Origin: Linepithema humile
Lineage: Eukaryota > Arthropoda > Insecta > Hymenoptera > Formicidae
Assembly: GCF_040581485.1 (NCBI RefSeq)
Contig: NC_090128.1
Location: forward strand, 10,726,001-10,790,000
Direction of reading: 5' to 3'
Length of the DNA stretch: 64,000 bases
Positions 1 to 12,000 of the stretch are shown in pieces. Made by a program: the position numbers and the translations under genes. The notes beneath the pieces were generated by a model. That model was not told the origin of the DNA. It searched no databases and was given only the letters and a program-made list of their open reading frames with translations. Within the stretch, counting starts at the first letter, position 1, and each line of letters begins with the position of its first letter.

Positions 1-556
1 TCACGCAACAAGGAACATTTAGGCTTTAGGCTGTTGATGGAGTAGTTGGTAAGTGGAAAGAAATAAATTAGTAAAAGATTTAAGAAAATATTTAAAATAT
101 CTTTTTTATTTCAAAGTTTGCATAAAAACGCATTTAAGACTTTTTTATATGTAAAACAAAGTTTGAAAAATTAAAAGTTGAGCTTGGTTGAAAAAGAAAA
201 TTGGATTTGTCTTTTGAGGTTAGAAAATTTGTCGGCAAGCCAATACAGCTTTCGAGAACATTTTAGAAATGCATAACGGTATAATAACTGTAACTGTATA
301 GTAACTGTAATATAATTAATATACATTATCCTTTTATAATCCGATAACGATTTATTTAAATTTGAATAAAAATCAAATAAGAAAATCTTGATGAAATGAA
401 AAATGTTTATTTGTTTAGTTATAATATCTATTACATCAAATTTTAAAATAATAGTATTAAATTTATGCTTTTTATTTTTTTAGAATTTATATTCATAACG
501 AATTCAGTGGATTTTAAGTGACTTGTATACTGTTTGTAACAGTAATTGATTAAAAT
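1..556. other. Upstream flank of FAM50
   Basis: AT-rich sequence without a recognisable coding segment. A T-rich stretch ending in TAG at about 481-483 resembles a splice acceptor, so 484-556 may be the end of a spliced 5' UTR of the FAM50 gene, with its first non-coding exon further left or outside the window. Confidence 0.4.
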
Positions 557-2267
557 ATGGCACACTACAAAGGAGCAGCCAGTGAAGCTGGCCGAGCAAT
601 GCAATTGATGAAGAAGAGAGAAATTGCACAGCAAGAGATAGAATTGCGGAAAAAGAAAATTGAAGATGACTTGAAGATTCATAATATAGAGAATAAATTT
701 GCAACTCATTATAATGCAGTGGAACAGCAATTAAAGACTTCCACAATTGGTTTAGTTACACTGAATGAAATGAAAGCCAAGCAAGAAAATATAGTGAAAG
801 AACGTGAAAGAAAACTTGCTCAAAAGGAACGAGAAAAAGAACAAGAGAAGGAAAGGGCATTAGCTGCTAAACAAGCAGAGAAGAACAAACAAAAAAGACA
901 AATTCAAGCTTTGTCTTTTAATTTAGATGAAGATGAAGATGAAGATGAAGATGAAGAAGAGAAAGAAGAAGCTGAGATTTCTGACGATGACAGCATAGGG
1001 AAATCAGAAAATGTGCATTGTTACAAACATGTAATTAAAAAAATAAAAAAGAATCCAGATGTAGATACAAGTTTCTTACCAGATAGAGAAAGAGAGGAGG
1101 AGGAAAATAAGCTTAGAGAAGAATTGAGGCAAGAATGGGCTAGAAAACAGAATGCACTAAAGGAAGAAGAGATTGAAATCACATTCAGCTATTGGGATGG
1201 ATCTGGCCATCGTAGAAGTGTTATAATGAAGAAAGGTAAATACTTTAATACCAAGTTATTATTAAAACAAGGCATATATAAAAGTGATACAAGCAATGTA
1301 CAGACCAGTGCTTGGAATTAGTTGCTCATTTTGAACCAATTTCCGAGACGACGCCTCCTATTCCCCCACTACCGCTCGACGCTCAAGCAGATGCTGCGCC
1401 GACAGCGCGTCTAATGTTTTAAATCAGGAACGTCTATTGTATAAGAGATAAGCAGCTAGGACCTGTATCTTTTATGATATTATTAATATTTTCCTCACTA
1501 CAGAAATAATTTCTGTTTTTATAATAAATGATTATTAGTATATAATTAAATTAAAATGTCTGTCCTGTATTCTGAGCACTGGTATAAATTGACATAAAAA
1601 TTTTATATTTTAGCTTCAACATATGCAGATTTTTAAGCATATAATGTGTTATATAATAATTTTACTAAATATAAATTTACTAACTTTTTATTTCTGCTAT
1701 AGGTAATTCCATTTATCAGCTTCTTCAAAGATGTTTGGAAGTTTTGAGGCGTGAATTTAGCGAGCTTAAAACAGTAATGGCAGATCAATTAATGTATGTT
1801 AAGGAAGATCTTATACTACCCCATCATTATACATTCTATGATTTTATCGTAACTAAGGTAAGATATTTAGATCTATTTAGATATATTTATCAATATTAAT
1901 ATGCTATTACAATGCTTGAATCTTATTTTAACGTATATAATATGATTAGGCACGAGGAAAGAGTGGACCTTTGTTTACATTTGATGTTCACGACGACATT
2001 CGAGTTATGCATGATGCTTCTGTTGAAACTGAAGAATCACACGCTGGGAAAGTTTTACTAAGGTATTTATTATTAAAAAAATAATCCAATTGCATCTTTG
2101 TTCTTATTTTCTTTCATGTCTTAACATATCTTCTTTATGCCTTTAGGTCATGGTACGAAAGGAATAAACACATTTTTCCAGCAAGTAGATGGGAACCCTT
2201 TGACCCTACAAAAAGTTATGATAAGTACACAGTGTCCGATAAAAATAGAAAAAAAGATAAAATCTGA
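557..2267 (+). CDS. FAM50: FAM50/XAP5-family nuclear protein, four coding exons
   Basis: Exons 557-1235, 1703-1857, 1950-2062 and 2147-2267 join in phase to a 355-residue protein, close to the family's usual 330-340. Seen: start MAHYKGAASEAGRA; a long charged coiled coil (about residues 20-120); an acidic Asp/Glu run near residues 125-145; then the XAP5 core with YWDGSGHRR, HHYTFYDFIVTKARGKSGPLF, ESHAGKVLL and SWYERNKHIFPASRWEP. All junctions use GT-AG, and the joined core matches vertebrate FAM50A as I recall it. Known: FAM50/XAP5 proteins are nuclear and associate with spliceosomes or chromatin. The neighbouring CDIN1 gene is convergent, with about 480 bp between stop codons. The identity is secure; the biochemical role in insects is inferred from the family. 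Confidence 0.95.
1330..1422 (+). other. GC-rich, coding-like patch in FAM50 intron 1
   Basis: Inside the AT-rich first intron of FAM50 lies a short GC-rich segment that is open in one frame and reads as a Pro/Thr/Ala-rich peptide (contains TTPPIPPLPLDAQA) before a TAA at 1420-1422. Its composition differs sharply from the surrounding intron. It may be a fragment of an inserted coding sequence. No source gene was recognised. Confidence 0.35.
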
Positions 2268-2744
2268 TAAGCTTAGTTTCAATATTATCCGATATCAGAC
2301 AAAAGTAATATTTATTATATGCTTTTCTATTCAAGAATTTGGATTTAAACAGACATATTATTGAGTAAAACGTCAATTTCATAACTGCTAGCATCTGATG
2401 CTAAATCTGATGTTCTTTGTTTTGTCATATAATTTAACATTAACATTGTAATATATGTATATAGATACATAGATGTATTAGTAATTTTTATAATTATATC
2501 ATTTTGCTGTCTACTCATTTATTCGACTATGATACATATTATTAAATGTAAAAAGAGGATTTGAGGTTTTATGTAAAAAAAAAGAAAATGTGAATATTTT
2601 ATTGTGATTTCATTATCCATTTATCGACAATAGTATAACATTAATTTATAGTAGATATTATTGAAAAATCTATTTACAATTCAAGTGTATTATCATCAGT
2701 AAAAACTGTACAAAATGTATAAATACAATTATGTTCAACCAGAA
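2268..2744. other. Convergent 3' regions of FAM50 and CDIN1
   Basis: Only AT-rich sequence lies between the two facing stop codons. It must hold the 3' UTRs and poly(A) sites of both genes. No further gene or clear repeat is seen. Confidence 0.5.
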
Positions 2745-4292
2745 TCATGTACTATTTGTGGGCTTGATACAAGCAGGATCCATATACGTAATATTCTCTG
2801 GAAAATGATCCATTATAATGAATTTTTTCTCACTCGATTTGTTCAAGCTCTCAAGATATCCAAACCAATAAATAACCAATCCAGATCCAAATCTGTTCCA
2901 ATAACTTAAGAACTGTTCTCTCATATACTTTTGATGAACCTCTGTATTACCGAATCGTGCCTTAGATTCAATCCAGTTTATCACATAACCATTCACTGCG
3001 ATCGGCACTTCTAACTTAATGTCCGGAGTCTTGTCATATCCTCGTAATCGTAATTGTTCTTCGTTTCGAAATGCAATATTTCTTCGTATTAGATTATCTT
3101 GCAGTTTGATTTCGTATTCTTGCCCTATGCAACTGAAAAAAAAAACAATTTTCTATTATAATTTATGAGTCTATTGTATCTAAACTAATAAACTTCTATA
3201 GTAACTCATACAAGTAATTTTATCGTAATTTCTTATCACAAAAAAATATGAAAATGGATTTCATTTTTCTTAAAGTTAATAATTGTTAACAAATACAATA
3301 ATATTTACATTCCCATTGAATCAGCTATTGGCCCATACAGATCATCATACAATATGCACTGTAAGAAAAAAATTAAATCATAAATTTTTTAGAAAAATTT
3401 TCTTTTAAATGTGTTTAATGTTAATAATTTGTATTGTAATTAAATATGTTGAATTAGATTTGCTAAAAAGTTTTACTCTTTGTATATAATTTTCTTCAAT
3501 TAATTACCAAATAAATTTCGTATGCAAGATCCTTATCTCCAATCAGTGTGGTATCTTTGAACAACTTGGAGATTATATTTTTTGAAACTGAAATAATTTG
3601 TGTTATATCTTTAGCTCTTACAGATATTTGTAAATTATTTCATTATTTCTGTATGTTTCAATTATTACCATTTGCATCATCATGCATACAGTATTTTTCC
3701 AAGACATTACGTGCTAATAAAGCTGGTGCAGCATCAATATCTTTCGCCATTCTCAATAAAATACCTGTTGGTTCTCCATTCTGAACTGCCTCTAGATAGC
3801 TAAAATTGATAAATAACATTACTATAAAATTAAACAAAACAATACCAATGAATAGATTAAAAATATATTTTTCTTCTTTAACACTGTATATCTCTTCTAT
3901 GATAATCTTGTCCAAATTACTTAAGTCTAAATTACCTGTCATAATAACTTTTGTTGTTTCCAAATAATCTTACATGGTTGGTTTTCATTTTTTGTTGTAT
4001 TTCTAGAGATAAAATGCTATGTAATGTACTTGCGAGAATGCTGCATAAATAAGAGATATTTTGTATTAATTTAAAATAATTTAATGGTTAACAGTATTAA
4101 AAAATAATTTTTTTTAGATCAATGTCGCTATATAATTAAAAATTTAATTAACAATTATATTCAGTTTATTAAACATACTAATAGAAATTCTTACTTAGTG
4201 TACTTTTCCTTTAGCATCTTGGCACAATCTCTTGACAAACCTCGAAAACTACGAATTGTCATTATTATATCATTGTACACTTCAGTTTTCAT
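2745..4292 (-). CDS. CDIN1: CDIN1 (C15orf41)-like PD-(D/E)XK nuclease, six exons
   Basis: On the minus strand, exons 4292-4195, 4040-3936, 3799-3669, 3587-3508, 3358-3309 and 3132-2745 join in phase to 283 residues (human CDIN1 is 281). The start MKTEVYNDII aligns with the human N-terminus. Conserved blocks seen: YLEAVQNGEP and AAPALLARNVLEKY (middle), LYGPIADSMG, and the C-terminal nuclease-like core with PD at residues 191-192, IESK at about 209-212 and YWNRFGSGLVIYWFGYLE. Known: CDIN1 binds codanin-1, is mutated in congenital dyserythropoietic anaemia type I, and is predicted to have an endonuclease fold. The gene is divergent from Gps2 and convergent with FAM50. Every splice junction is canonical and the phases close, so I regard the model as reliable. 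Confidence 0.92.
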
Positions 4293-4878
4293 TATTTACG
4301 CGTTAATTATTACAAATTTCTTAATATATTGTGATAAACTAAATATATACAAATATCACGATATGACAACATTGAATGTACAGTAATATTGTATATAACC
4401 AATCATGCCACTATAGACCATTTCATTTCCTCATGCATATACTTATGCACTATGCAAGTTTGTCTGGATATACCTTAAGGCATTAATAAATACACCTTAA
4501 GGCATAAGGAAATGCATAAGGAAATGGACCAATCAATTTCCTTATGCATATGTTTATGCGACTATGCAAGTTTGTCTGGATAGGCCTTTAGTTATTCGCG
4601 GCCCCGTTGCCACACGGTGTCGCCATAGATCTTGGTTACCAACATGAAGTTGGCTCTATCAGTCCATATTTTCATAGTCAAAGTTAACAGTACTATATTG
4701 TGTTATTACTAGGTTATTTTGTCATTATTTATCAAGTTCCAACTCGCTACAAGATGTGAAATCTTAAAGTAATAGCAACTGTTCACTACTGTATAAAGAA
4801 ACAAATTATATCATTCAGTAAATAGGTGATACTATATATAACACTCACATAGCGTGAGGAATTATCAGAGTACAGAAA
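4293..4878. promoter_or_regulatory. Shared divergent promoter interval, CDIN1/Gps2
   Basis: Both start codons face outward from this 586 bp interval, so it must contain both promoters and 5' UTRs. No TATA box is obvious. The middle is occupied by a direct-repeat pair listed separately. The segment from about 4590 to 4640 is more GC-rich (GCGGCCCCGTTGCC) and is the best core-promoter candidate. Confidence 0.55.
4416..4592. repeat. Direct-repeat pair with internal inverted copy
   Basis: A roughly 60 bp segment containing TATGCAAGTTTGTCTGGATA occurs at about 4416-4483 and again at 4526-4592. Between them (4500-4529) lies an inverted short copy, GGCATAAGGAAATG. The arrangement looks like a decayed inverted-repeat element or a nested insertion within the CDIN1/Gps2 promoter interval. 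Confidence 0.7.
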
Positions 4879-7639
4879 ATGCCGGCGATAGTAGTTATGC
4901 CATCTCAACGTAGAAGTGAGCATATGCAAAAAGCGTTAAAGACTCATATTATGAGAGAACGGCAACGAAAGAAACAAGGTAATCTATGTTGTGTATGCAT
5001 GTGTGAGATGCCTGCCTTTTTCTCACAACTGAAACATTTAACTTGTGTGATTTTTTGTTTTAATTTTTCTAATTTAACAATTTTTTGGACATACATTTAT
5101 ATACAGCTTCTTCTAAAATAAATAACTTGCTTTATATTGTATGTATTATAACTTACATTTTATGTTGTACATCTTATGTATAGAACAAGAAGCCGATGCC
5201 GAGGAAGAGCGCCAACGTAAGGAGAGAGAGCGCCAACAGAAGCAAGATGTGATGACTTTAGGTGAAACACGAGAACAAATCTCTAACTTGGAAAATGAAC
5301 TCTCTCAATTGAAGGAAGAAAAGCATCAGTTGTTTTTACAGTTGAAGAAGGTTCTAAATGAGGATGATAGAAGACGACAACTTATAAAAGAGACGAGGTT
5401 TGCATGGCAATTACAATCTTACAAGAGGCAGTGCTCAAGAATTATAAGGATTAAAAGAAACAAGATTTACCTAAGAAAGTCTTGTTTTTTTAGCGTTTGC
5501 TCAGAAGTTTTAACAACAGTAGGAGGATATCCTGCAACTCCAAGAGTAGTGCATCCTCAATTATTTTTACCGTTGCCACGAAGCAGCAGTCCTCTGTATA
5601 AGGTCGCAGTTGGTGCACCAACACATCTGTTACAGAGTGTAAGCATAATTTTTAAAAATAATTTTTTATTCTATCTTGACTCAATAAATTATATATTTTT
5701 TGTCATAAAATATGTCTCGATTTCTTAGGCAACTATAAAAAGAACCCATAGCCCATCGCCACCACCCACTCCATATCACACTGCATATGGTTATGCTAAA
5801 CCACCACCACCCATTCCAAATTACAATTCTGCACCACCTAGTAAGTATATCGAGCAATGTGGGTTATGATGATTTATTACAATTCTGAACCACCTAGTAA
5901 GTATATCGAGCAATGTGGGTTATGACAATTAATACAATTCTGAACCACCTAGTAAGTATATTGAGCAATGTGGGTTATGACAATTTATTACAATTCTGCA
6001 CCATCTAGTAAGTATACCGAGCAATGTGGGTTATGACTATGACGATTTATTACACACATAGGTTTATGATTCGTACGTTGAGATGATTATCAAAATTTAA
6101 AAAAAACAATATTAACAAATTGATTTTTGGAAATAATGTTATTTTGTTACAATGGTTAAATCGTAAAAATAATATTAAATGTAGATGTATTTATATAGAA
6201 TCTGAAGAAGCTGCTAGAAGATCTAGTGATTCTAGGGCCGTTCTCTGGAACAGTAAGTGAACATATTTTTTCTTTCTGTTTTCATTTAAAAATATGAAGG
6301 CGTTTTCTGCTATTTTTATGTTAACAAATACTCATGTTACATATTCTTTTTACTTGACAGAAAATAATCAGTACTCCGCATCGAATTTTTATTCGACACC
6401 CACAGCCCAGAATGTTTACAGTTATTCTACGCCTGTATCACAACCGTCCCGAGAATCAGAACCACCTAAAGCTGTTTATCTTTCGGGAGGTAGAACTCCA
6501 CTAGCCACACATCAGACTGGTAATATATTTAAGCTGCGTTTAGAAAAAAACCACGTTGTGTGACAGAGTCACACGGAATGAGGTTTTCGAACGCAGCCTT
6601 GTTATCCACCTATCTATCCTAAATATTAATATATATTATATTTCATAAACGAAGTAAATCTTTATGTAATAATGTGTTTATCAAAATAGCCTAAACAAAT
6701 AGATTCTATTGTCTCTTTTTCTCTTTTCACTTTTCCATTGTCTCGCTTTCTTTCATGTGCTTAATTCAAAGAGAAAGAGAAAAAAATTATTCAAATTATA
6801 AATAAAAATGATGCCATTATTAAAACCAAGATAATTTCTAAATAAAAACGAGAAACAGGAATCAATATGACAACATATTTCGTTTTGCAGCATATGTAAC
6901 TAATTTACATTCAATGGAACATAAAGGTGCTTACGGTGAGGATAAATTTTATCTGCGACCGACAAATCACGTCACTGTTCACGGTGGAGCTATTCCCATT
7001 CAACAACCACCTCAGGTAATTCTCAATTGCTTTCCAAGAAGAAATATATGTCGACATGAGCCAATTTCTGACCGAATGGTTTTTATAGTGCAGTCTTACA
7101 TTTAAAATCGTCTTTAATTCAATTTTAAAGTGGTACACAGATTGATAATTGACAAATAAGAAATTCTCTGCCTTATAATTGTGAATTTAAGATCATACAT
7201 AAGATCGTATTTAAAACTATCTTGAATATAAAATCAAACTATAAAAACCACTCCAGAAATTGTTGACTAACTACTTGTGTTCTTTGCTGGAAAGCAAATC
7301 CTTAAATACTGTACTCATTTATCCATATTCTTACATTTTACAAAATAGAGATATAATCTCAAGCATGCACTTTAAATTTGATAGCAATTTTTGTAGCCAT
7401 AAAATGTGTTGATGTATGTTTGCATACATTAAAATCTTTAATTATTAATTTCACAGGGTGCGAAAACGGGAGGAATTACTTCGGGTTATCCTGTACGAAC
7501 ACCTCAACCACCTGGTCCTTATCCACCACCGCCACCGCCACCATCACCTGGTACTTACGTCAGTAGTTCAGGTGGCAATGTACCTGGTAGGCTATTGTAT
7601 ACGCAACCTGGAGCTCGTTATCTTCAACGAGAAATATAA
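4879..7639 (+). CDS. Gps2: G protein pathway suppressor 2 (GPS2), seven exons
   Basis: Exons 4879-4978, 5184-5638, 5729-5840, 6199-6252, 6361-6519, 6891-7015 and 7457-7639 join in phase to 395 residues. The N-terminus matches GPS2: MPAIVV start, KALKTHIMRERQRKKQ, then a charged coiled coil with TREQISNLENELSQL and EEKHQLFLQLKKVLNEDD (about residues 60-108). The rest is Pro/Tyr/Ser-rich and ends in ARYLQREI, resembling the short aromatic-basic C-terminus of vertebrate GPS2. Known: GPS2 is a stoichiometric subunit of the NCoR/SMRT-HDAC3 corepressor, which it contacts through the N-terminal helix. Oddities: exon 2 may hide a 96 nt in-frame intron (5398-5493), and the donor of exon 3 lies in a fourfold tandem duplication. 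Both are described separately. Confidence 0.93.
5823..6054 (+). repeat. Four tandem copies spanning Gps2 exon 3 end and donor
   Basis: A 55-56 bp unit beginning ACAATTCTG and containing CCACCTAGTAAGTATAT occurs four times, starting at about 5823, 5879, 5934 and 5990. The first copy contains the last 18 bases of Gps2 exon 3 and its splice donor. The other three repeat the exon end and donor inside the intron with few changes. Confidence 0.9.
7204..7310. repeat. Dispersed repeat copy in Gps2 intron 6
   Basis: This stretch shares ordered words (TGAATATAAAATC, AAAAACC, CTTGTGTT, TTGCTGGAAAGCAA) with 39025-39096 on the same strand. It is probably a decayed transposon remnant; the ends are not defined. 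Confidence 0.5.
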
Positions 7640-9081
7640 GTGAATAATATATTATTCATTTATTTGGTGAAAAGGTTTTTTGACTTACAAGGGGACATCC
7701 TTTGATCTCTGGAACTTGGTCGAATTTTTAATGTTATCATCTACTTGCCAATGTACAACAGTTTGAAAGATATAATTGTTTAAAGTTTTATATGTGTCAC
7801 GTCATTATTTTTTAAACTATTGTGCACTGGCAGAGTACTGTACAGTGGAGGTTAGTGGAAGGTGCACAATAACATGTTAAAAATTCGGCCAAATCCCAGA
7901 AGTCGTAGATTGGATGTCCTCTTGTTAATAATTATTGTCTGTTTGTTAAACGCATTCTTACTCATGCAAGAAATTAAAGAAATACTACAAAATAAAATAT
8001 TTCTTATTTGTTATTTTTTAAAATTTTAAATTTAAATTAGTTTTTTTAAGTTTAGAATTAAAAAAAACATACATGTATGTATATAGATATACATATATAT
8101 ATGCTTGAACATATATATGCTTGAAGTTTAATTTTAAAAAATCTAACAAAATAAATAACAATTATCTAATCTTTGTATAATTATTTAAAAATGTTTTGCT
8201 TTTACATAATATAATCTCGATATTATTTCACTGTTAATATAATTTAATATTATATAGATTTTTAATAATAATTTATACAAAAGATGTTTCATAAATGAAT
8301 AAAAATTTATTGCAAGATATATCTTGTGTGAATAAGAATGTTAAAGAGAAAACTATGCAATTAAAAATTTAACAATCATTATTTCATCATGTGAAATCAA
8401 ATCTTCATTTTTAATTGATTTATTCTTGGTCTTCTTACATTTTTTTTATTCTTACATGGCACATTTTTTTATTTTTACAGTTATGTTATTTGATTACTTA
8501 GCAAATGTAAAACAATAGAAAAGCAACACAAGAAAATTAATCCTTTCGGTACGACGGAGTTGGTCGTCTCGATGTGGATGACAATAATCGTCACTTTTAG
8601 TACTGAAAGGGTTAAAGATATAAAAATTTGATTGTATTTGATAAACGTATGCAAATGTATAATAAAAACATCACATTGGATATCACGAATATATTTATAG
8701 AACGCTTATATATCTTTGTACGTTTATATATTGGTAAGTCAACTTTAAAACGTTAACATAAAAAAATTGCACATGTTTAATTATGAAGTAAAGCTAAACA
8801 AAAATAATTATTCCTTTTTATAGTAATGTCTTCTTTGATTGCACTTACAATAAGCTTTAAATTTTTAATATAAGTACAAGTTTTTGATCATTAAAATAAA
8901 TTGTTTCATACATATATATAAACGTATATTTTGTGTGTGTGCGTGTTATTAATGTATATATTCAGGTAAAAGACATGATATCCTTTCAATTAGATAAACT
9001 TAATTTTTGCACTTTAACGTATCGTAAAATTAAAATAAAAAAGAAATAAAAAAAATAGAATCTGGTTACTATCATCTCACA
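7640..9081. other. Gps2/spn-E convergent 3' interval
   Basis: This AT-rich interval lies between two facing stop codons. An AATAAA at 7991-7996 is the best Gps2 poly(A) signal. A small piggyBac-like element (8537-8615) is listed separately. AT-rich microsatellite-like stretches (about 8070-8110, 8920-8950) occur. No further gene is seen. Confidence 0.6.
8537..8615. mobile_element. Tiny piggyBac-like MITE
   Basis: The element is bounded by TTAA on both sides. Terminal inverted repeats of 16 bp match at 14 positions (TTAATCCTTTCGGTAC against TTAACCCTTTCAGTAC from the other end). A TTAA target with a CCCTTT-type terminus is the signature of piggyBac elements. With only about 79 bp it has no coding capacity. 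Confidence 0.7.
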
Positions 9082-12000
9082 TTACAGTCTCATTTTCATT
9101 AATAAGCTTTGTAGATCTTCTCCAAGTTCAGCAGTTGTATCTATCATTTTCAGCTTCATTGTATGCTGTTCTGAGCACAAATGTGCACGAAGATTGATAA
9201 TACCACATATTTCCATTGAACATAACTTGCAAAAAACAGGCTTAATACTTGTCTCAAGCGGGTTTCTGTAAACAGAGAAATAGAAGATAAAATATTAATA
9301 GTTATTATTAATAAATTAAATTATTAGCATTTGATTAAATACATTTTCGTCTGTTAAATATGTAATTTCCAAATATCATATATAATTTCTTGCGAAGAAA
9401 AGCGAAATTGAAATAATTTAACGAGTTAATAGATTTTCAACATTGCAGTAATAAAATATATACATACTCGTGAGCTAAAGTCTCTAATTCTAACAGATGC
9501 TTGATCTTTTCTTCAAGTTTGTCGTTTATTGTGTTCAACTCCAATGCCTTGTGCAAACCGTACACATAGCTTCTCCTCAAAGTTTCTCGAGCAGGCTCGA
9601 GAAATAGACTTTCGTCGTATCGATTCCACTTGTCGAACTTGGTAATTAGAACTGGCTGTTGCATCTGACGATTTTTATATATCAGTTTCTTGAACGTGTT
9701 TTTAATGTGATTCTGACAATTTATAGTCTGCTCAGTCAGAATGTTGTCGTCTTCATAATTGTTCTCTGTTACATCACTGAATTGCATAGCAACATTCATC
9801 CAGTGACGCAGTTTATTTATCTGTCAACAAAATTTATACAATTTTTGTAAGTTATTATGTGTGTGTGGGATATTTTTGTCTAAATGAATCAAAAGAAATA
9901 TCCATATTATATACCATAACATTAAATAAATTAACTCGTACGTACCATTCCCAAATCTTCCTTCGTGATCTCAACGTCAAATGTAATTTCCATATCGTGC
10001 TCCGGGAATAAACCATTCCCTGTAGAACTGTCGTATCCTAGTCCACACAGAGCGCCTGTGTAATAAGTTCCCAGAGGACTACGTCTTAGCTCCATATATG
10101 GGGTAAAAATTAAAGGTATCAATGATGCAAGACCAGGCGTGTTGGGCAAGAGAGTCGTATTTCGCAGAATTAAGCGCGACATATATCGATCCCGACTAAT
10201 GGTTTGCGCCACTAGAAAAATTCCTGACGGACTATCCGGACAAGTGTCGAATAAGATAGAATTGACTGACGACGACTCTATAATCACTTTTTTTATCTTT
10301 CCGACTTTGGTCAGATGAATTACTTCAGCCTCTATCGGCGATTCTGGACCTTGCAATACCACCGACGTTCGATATTCAGTCTGTTTCGGTAACTCCGGAT
10401 ACGGTTTTTGATTGTACATATATTGTATGGCTGATGGTTTTTGCGGATTCGAAGAATCAAGCATGACACATTTTTCTCCGTAGTTTGTGCTAAATCCAAG
10501 TTCTTTGAATCGGCGATGAGATTCTATCTCGTTTAACAAATGTATTTCGATCGGAATCCGACACTGCCTTATCTTAATGCAATCTTGAACAAAAGAGCAG
10601 TGGTTCGGTAGGCGATTCTTATTGTCATATTCGATGTAAACGCGAGACGAACCGTCGAAAGACACTGTTATGTCTTCCTTATTTTTGAGTGCCAAGAGGT
10701 GTCCAAAAATTTCCTGGAACCTCCTTGAATACAGCGGTCCAGGTTGATTCAATGGCCATCCTCGTAGGATAACAGTATTCATCGGATTGCGCGAGGACAA
10801 CATTTTCTCAATGTTTTTGCTACGTTCCGTGTTCGGGCACTTAATGAAATAGTTTGGATAAAATGCGCCGGCAATTACAATTTTTGTAACAAGAATGCGA
10901 TTAACGTGGAGACTTTCCCACGTTAGTTTATCAACGTTCTCTTTTATACCAAAATTGCGCAATTTGCACATTATCTCGTTTATGAGGGCGTCGATCTCAC
11001 GCAGTGATTTCAAACGGAGATATTTTTCACGCGCCCATTGCTTTTCCTGGTTATTGCTCGTTATGCGGCGTTGCATTTTTTCGTTTCGCCACACTTTGTA
11101 CGCGTTCAAGCACGCGAAGTTATCGCTATCGGAATTAGCTGCCCAATGCAGCTTCTGCTGATAGGTTGATCCCCTGCAGTTAAAATTGATATTGAACACT
11201 TCCCTAACAGACATGGAAGCTGCGATAATAATCGCATCCTGCAGAATACCGAAGATATAACCCAGAATAATCAATTTTGTCAGGTGTATATCTAACGGAA
11301 GAGAGGCCATCACGTGGCCCAAGGGCGTCAAGTCCCCATCGTATTCTTGTGCGTTATTAGTCCTATTAAGCAACGCACCAACTTCTTTTAACAATAATAT
11401 AGTGCTTCGTACATTGCTGAGGTTTGGTGGATCCAGAGAAAGAGCGAGGAGAGCTTTCGGCTCACCCATGTTCAACAATTTCGTCTTGAGAATCACATTT
11501 GCGAGTGGGATTCTGAGCATTTCTGGAATAGCATCACTGCGCAGCGTATTCTGCAATTTTCAGAGTGGTATAATTTGTCAATTGTCCTTCGAAGTGAGGA
11601 TAATTTGACGGGAAGATCGCTGGAAGTGATATTGTTCATGCAAAACTGATGCTTACCTCGTAAAATTCTCTCGATATCATTCTATATACTCTACCATCCA
11701 TCACACGGCCTGTACGACCGGCACGTTGCTGACAATTTGATTTACTCGCCCAACAGAGTTGTAGACACTGGAAATTGGTTTCGGGCTCAGTGATGAGATG
11801 TTTCATCATACAAAAATCGATTACTAAACAGAAAGAGAAAAAAAGATGAATATTAAGTTTCATCGATTCATCAATTTTGCCAGGTGTATATCTAACGGAA
11901 GAGAGGCCATCACATGGCCCAAAGGTGACAAGTCCCTGGCGTATTTTTGTGCGTTATTGATCTTATTAAGCAACGCACCAACTTCTTTTAACAATAATAT

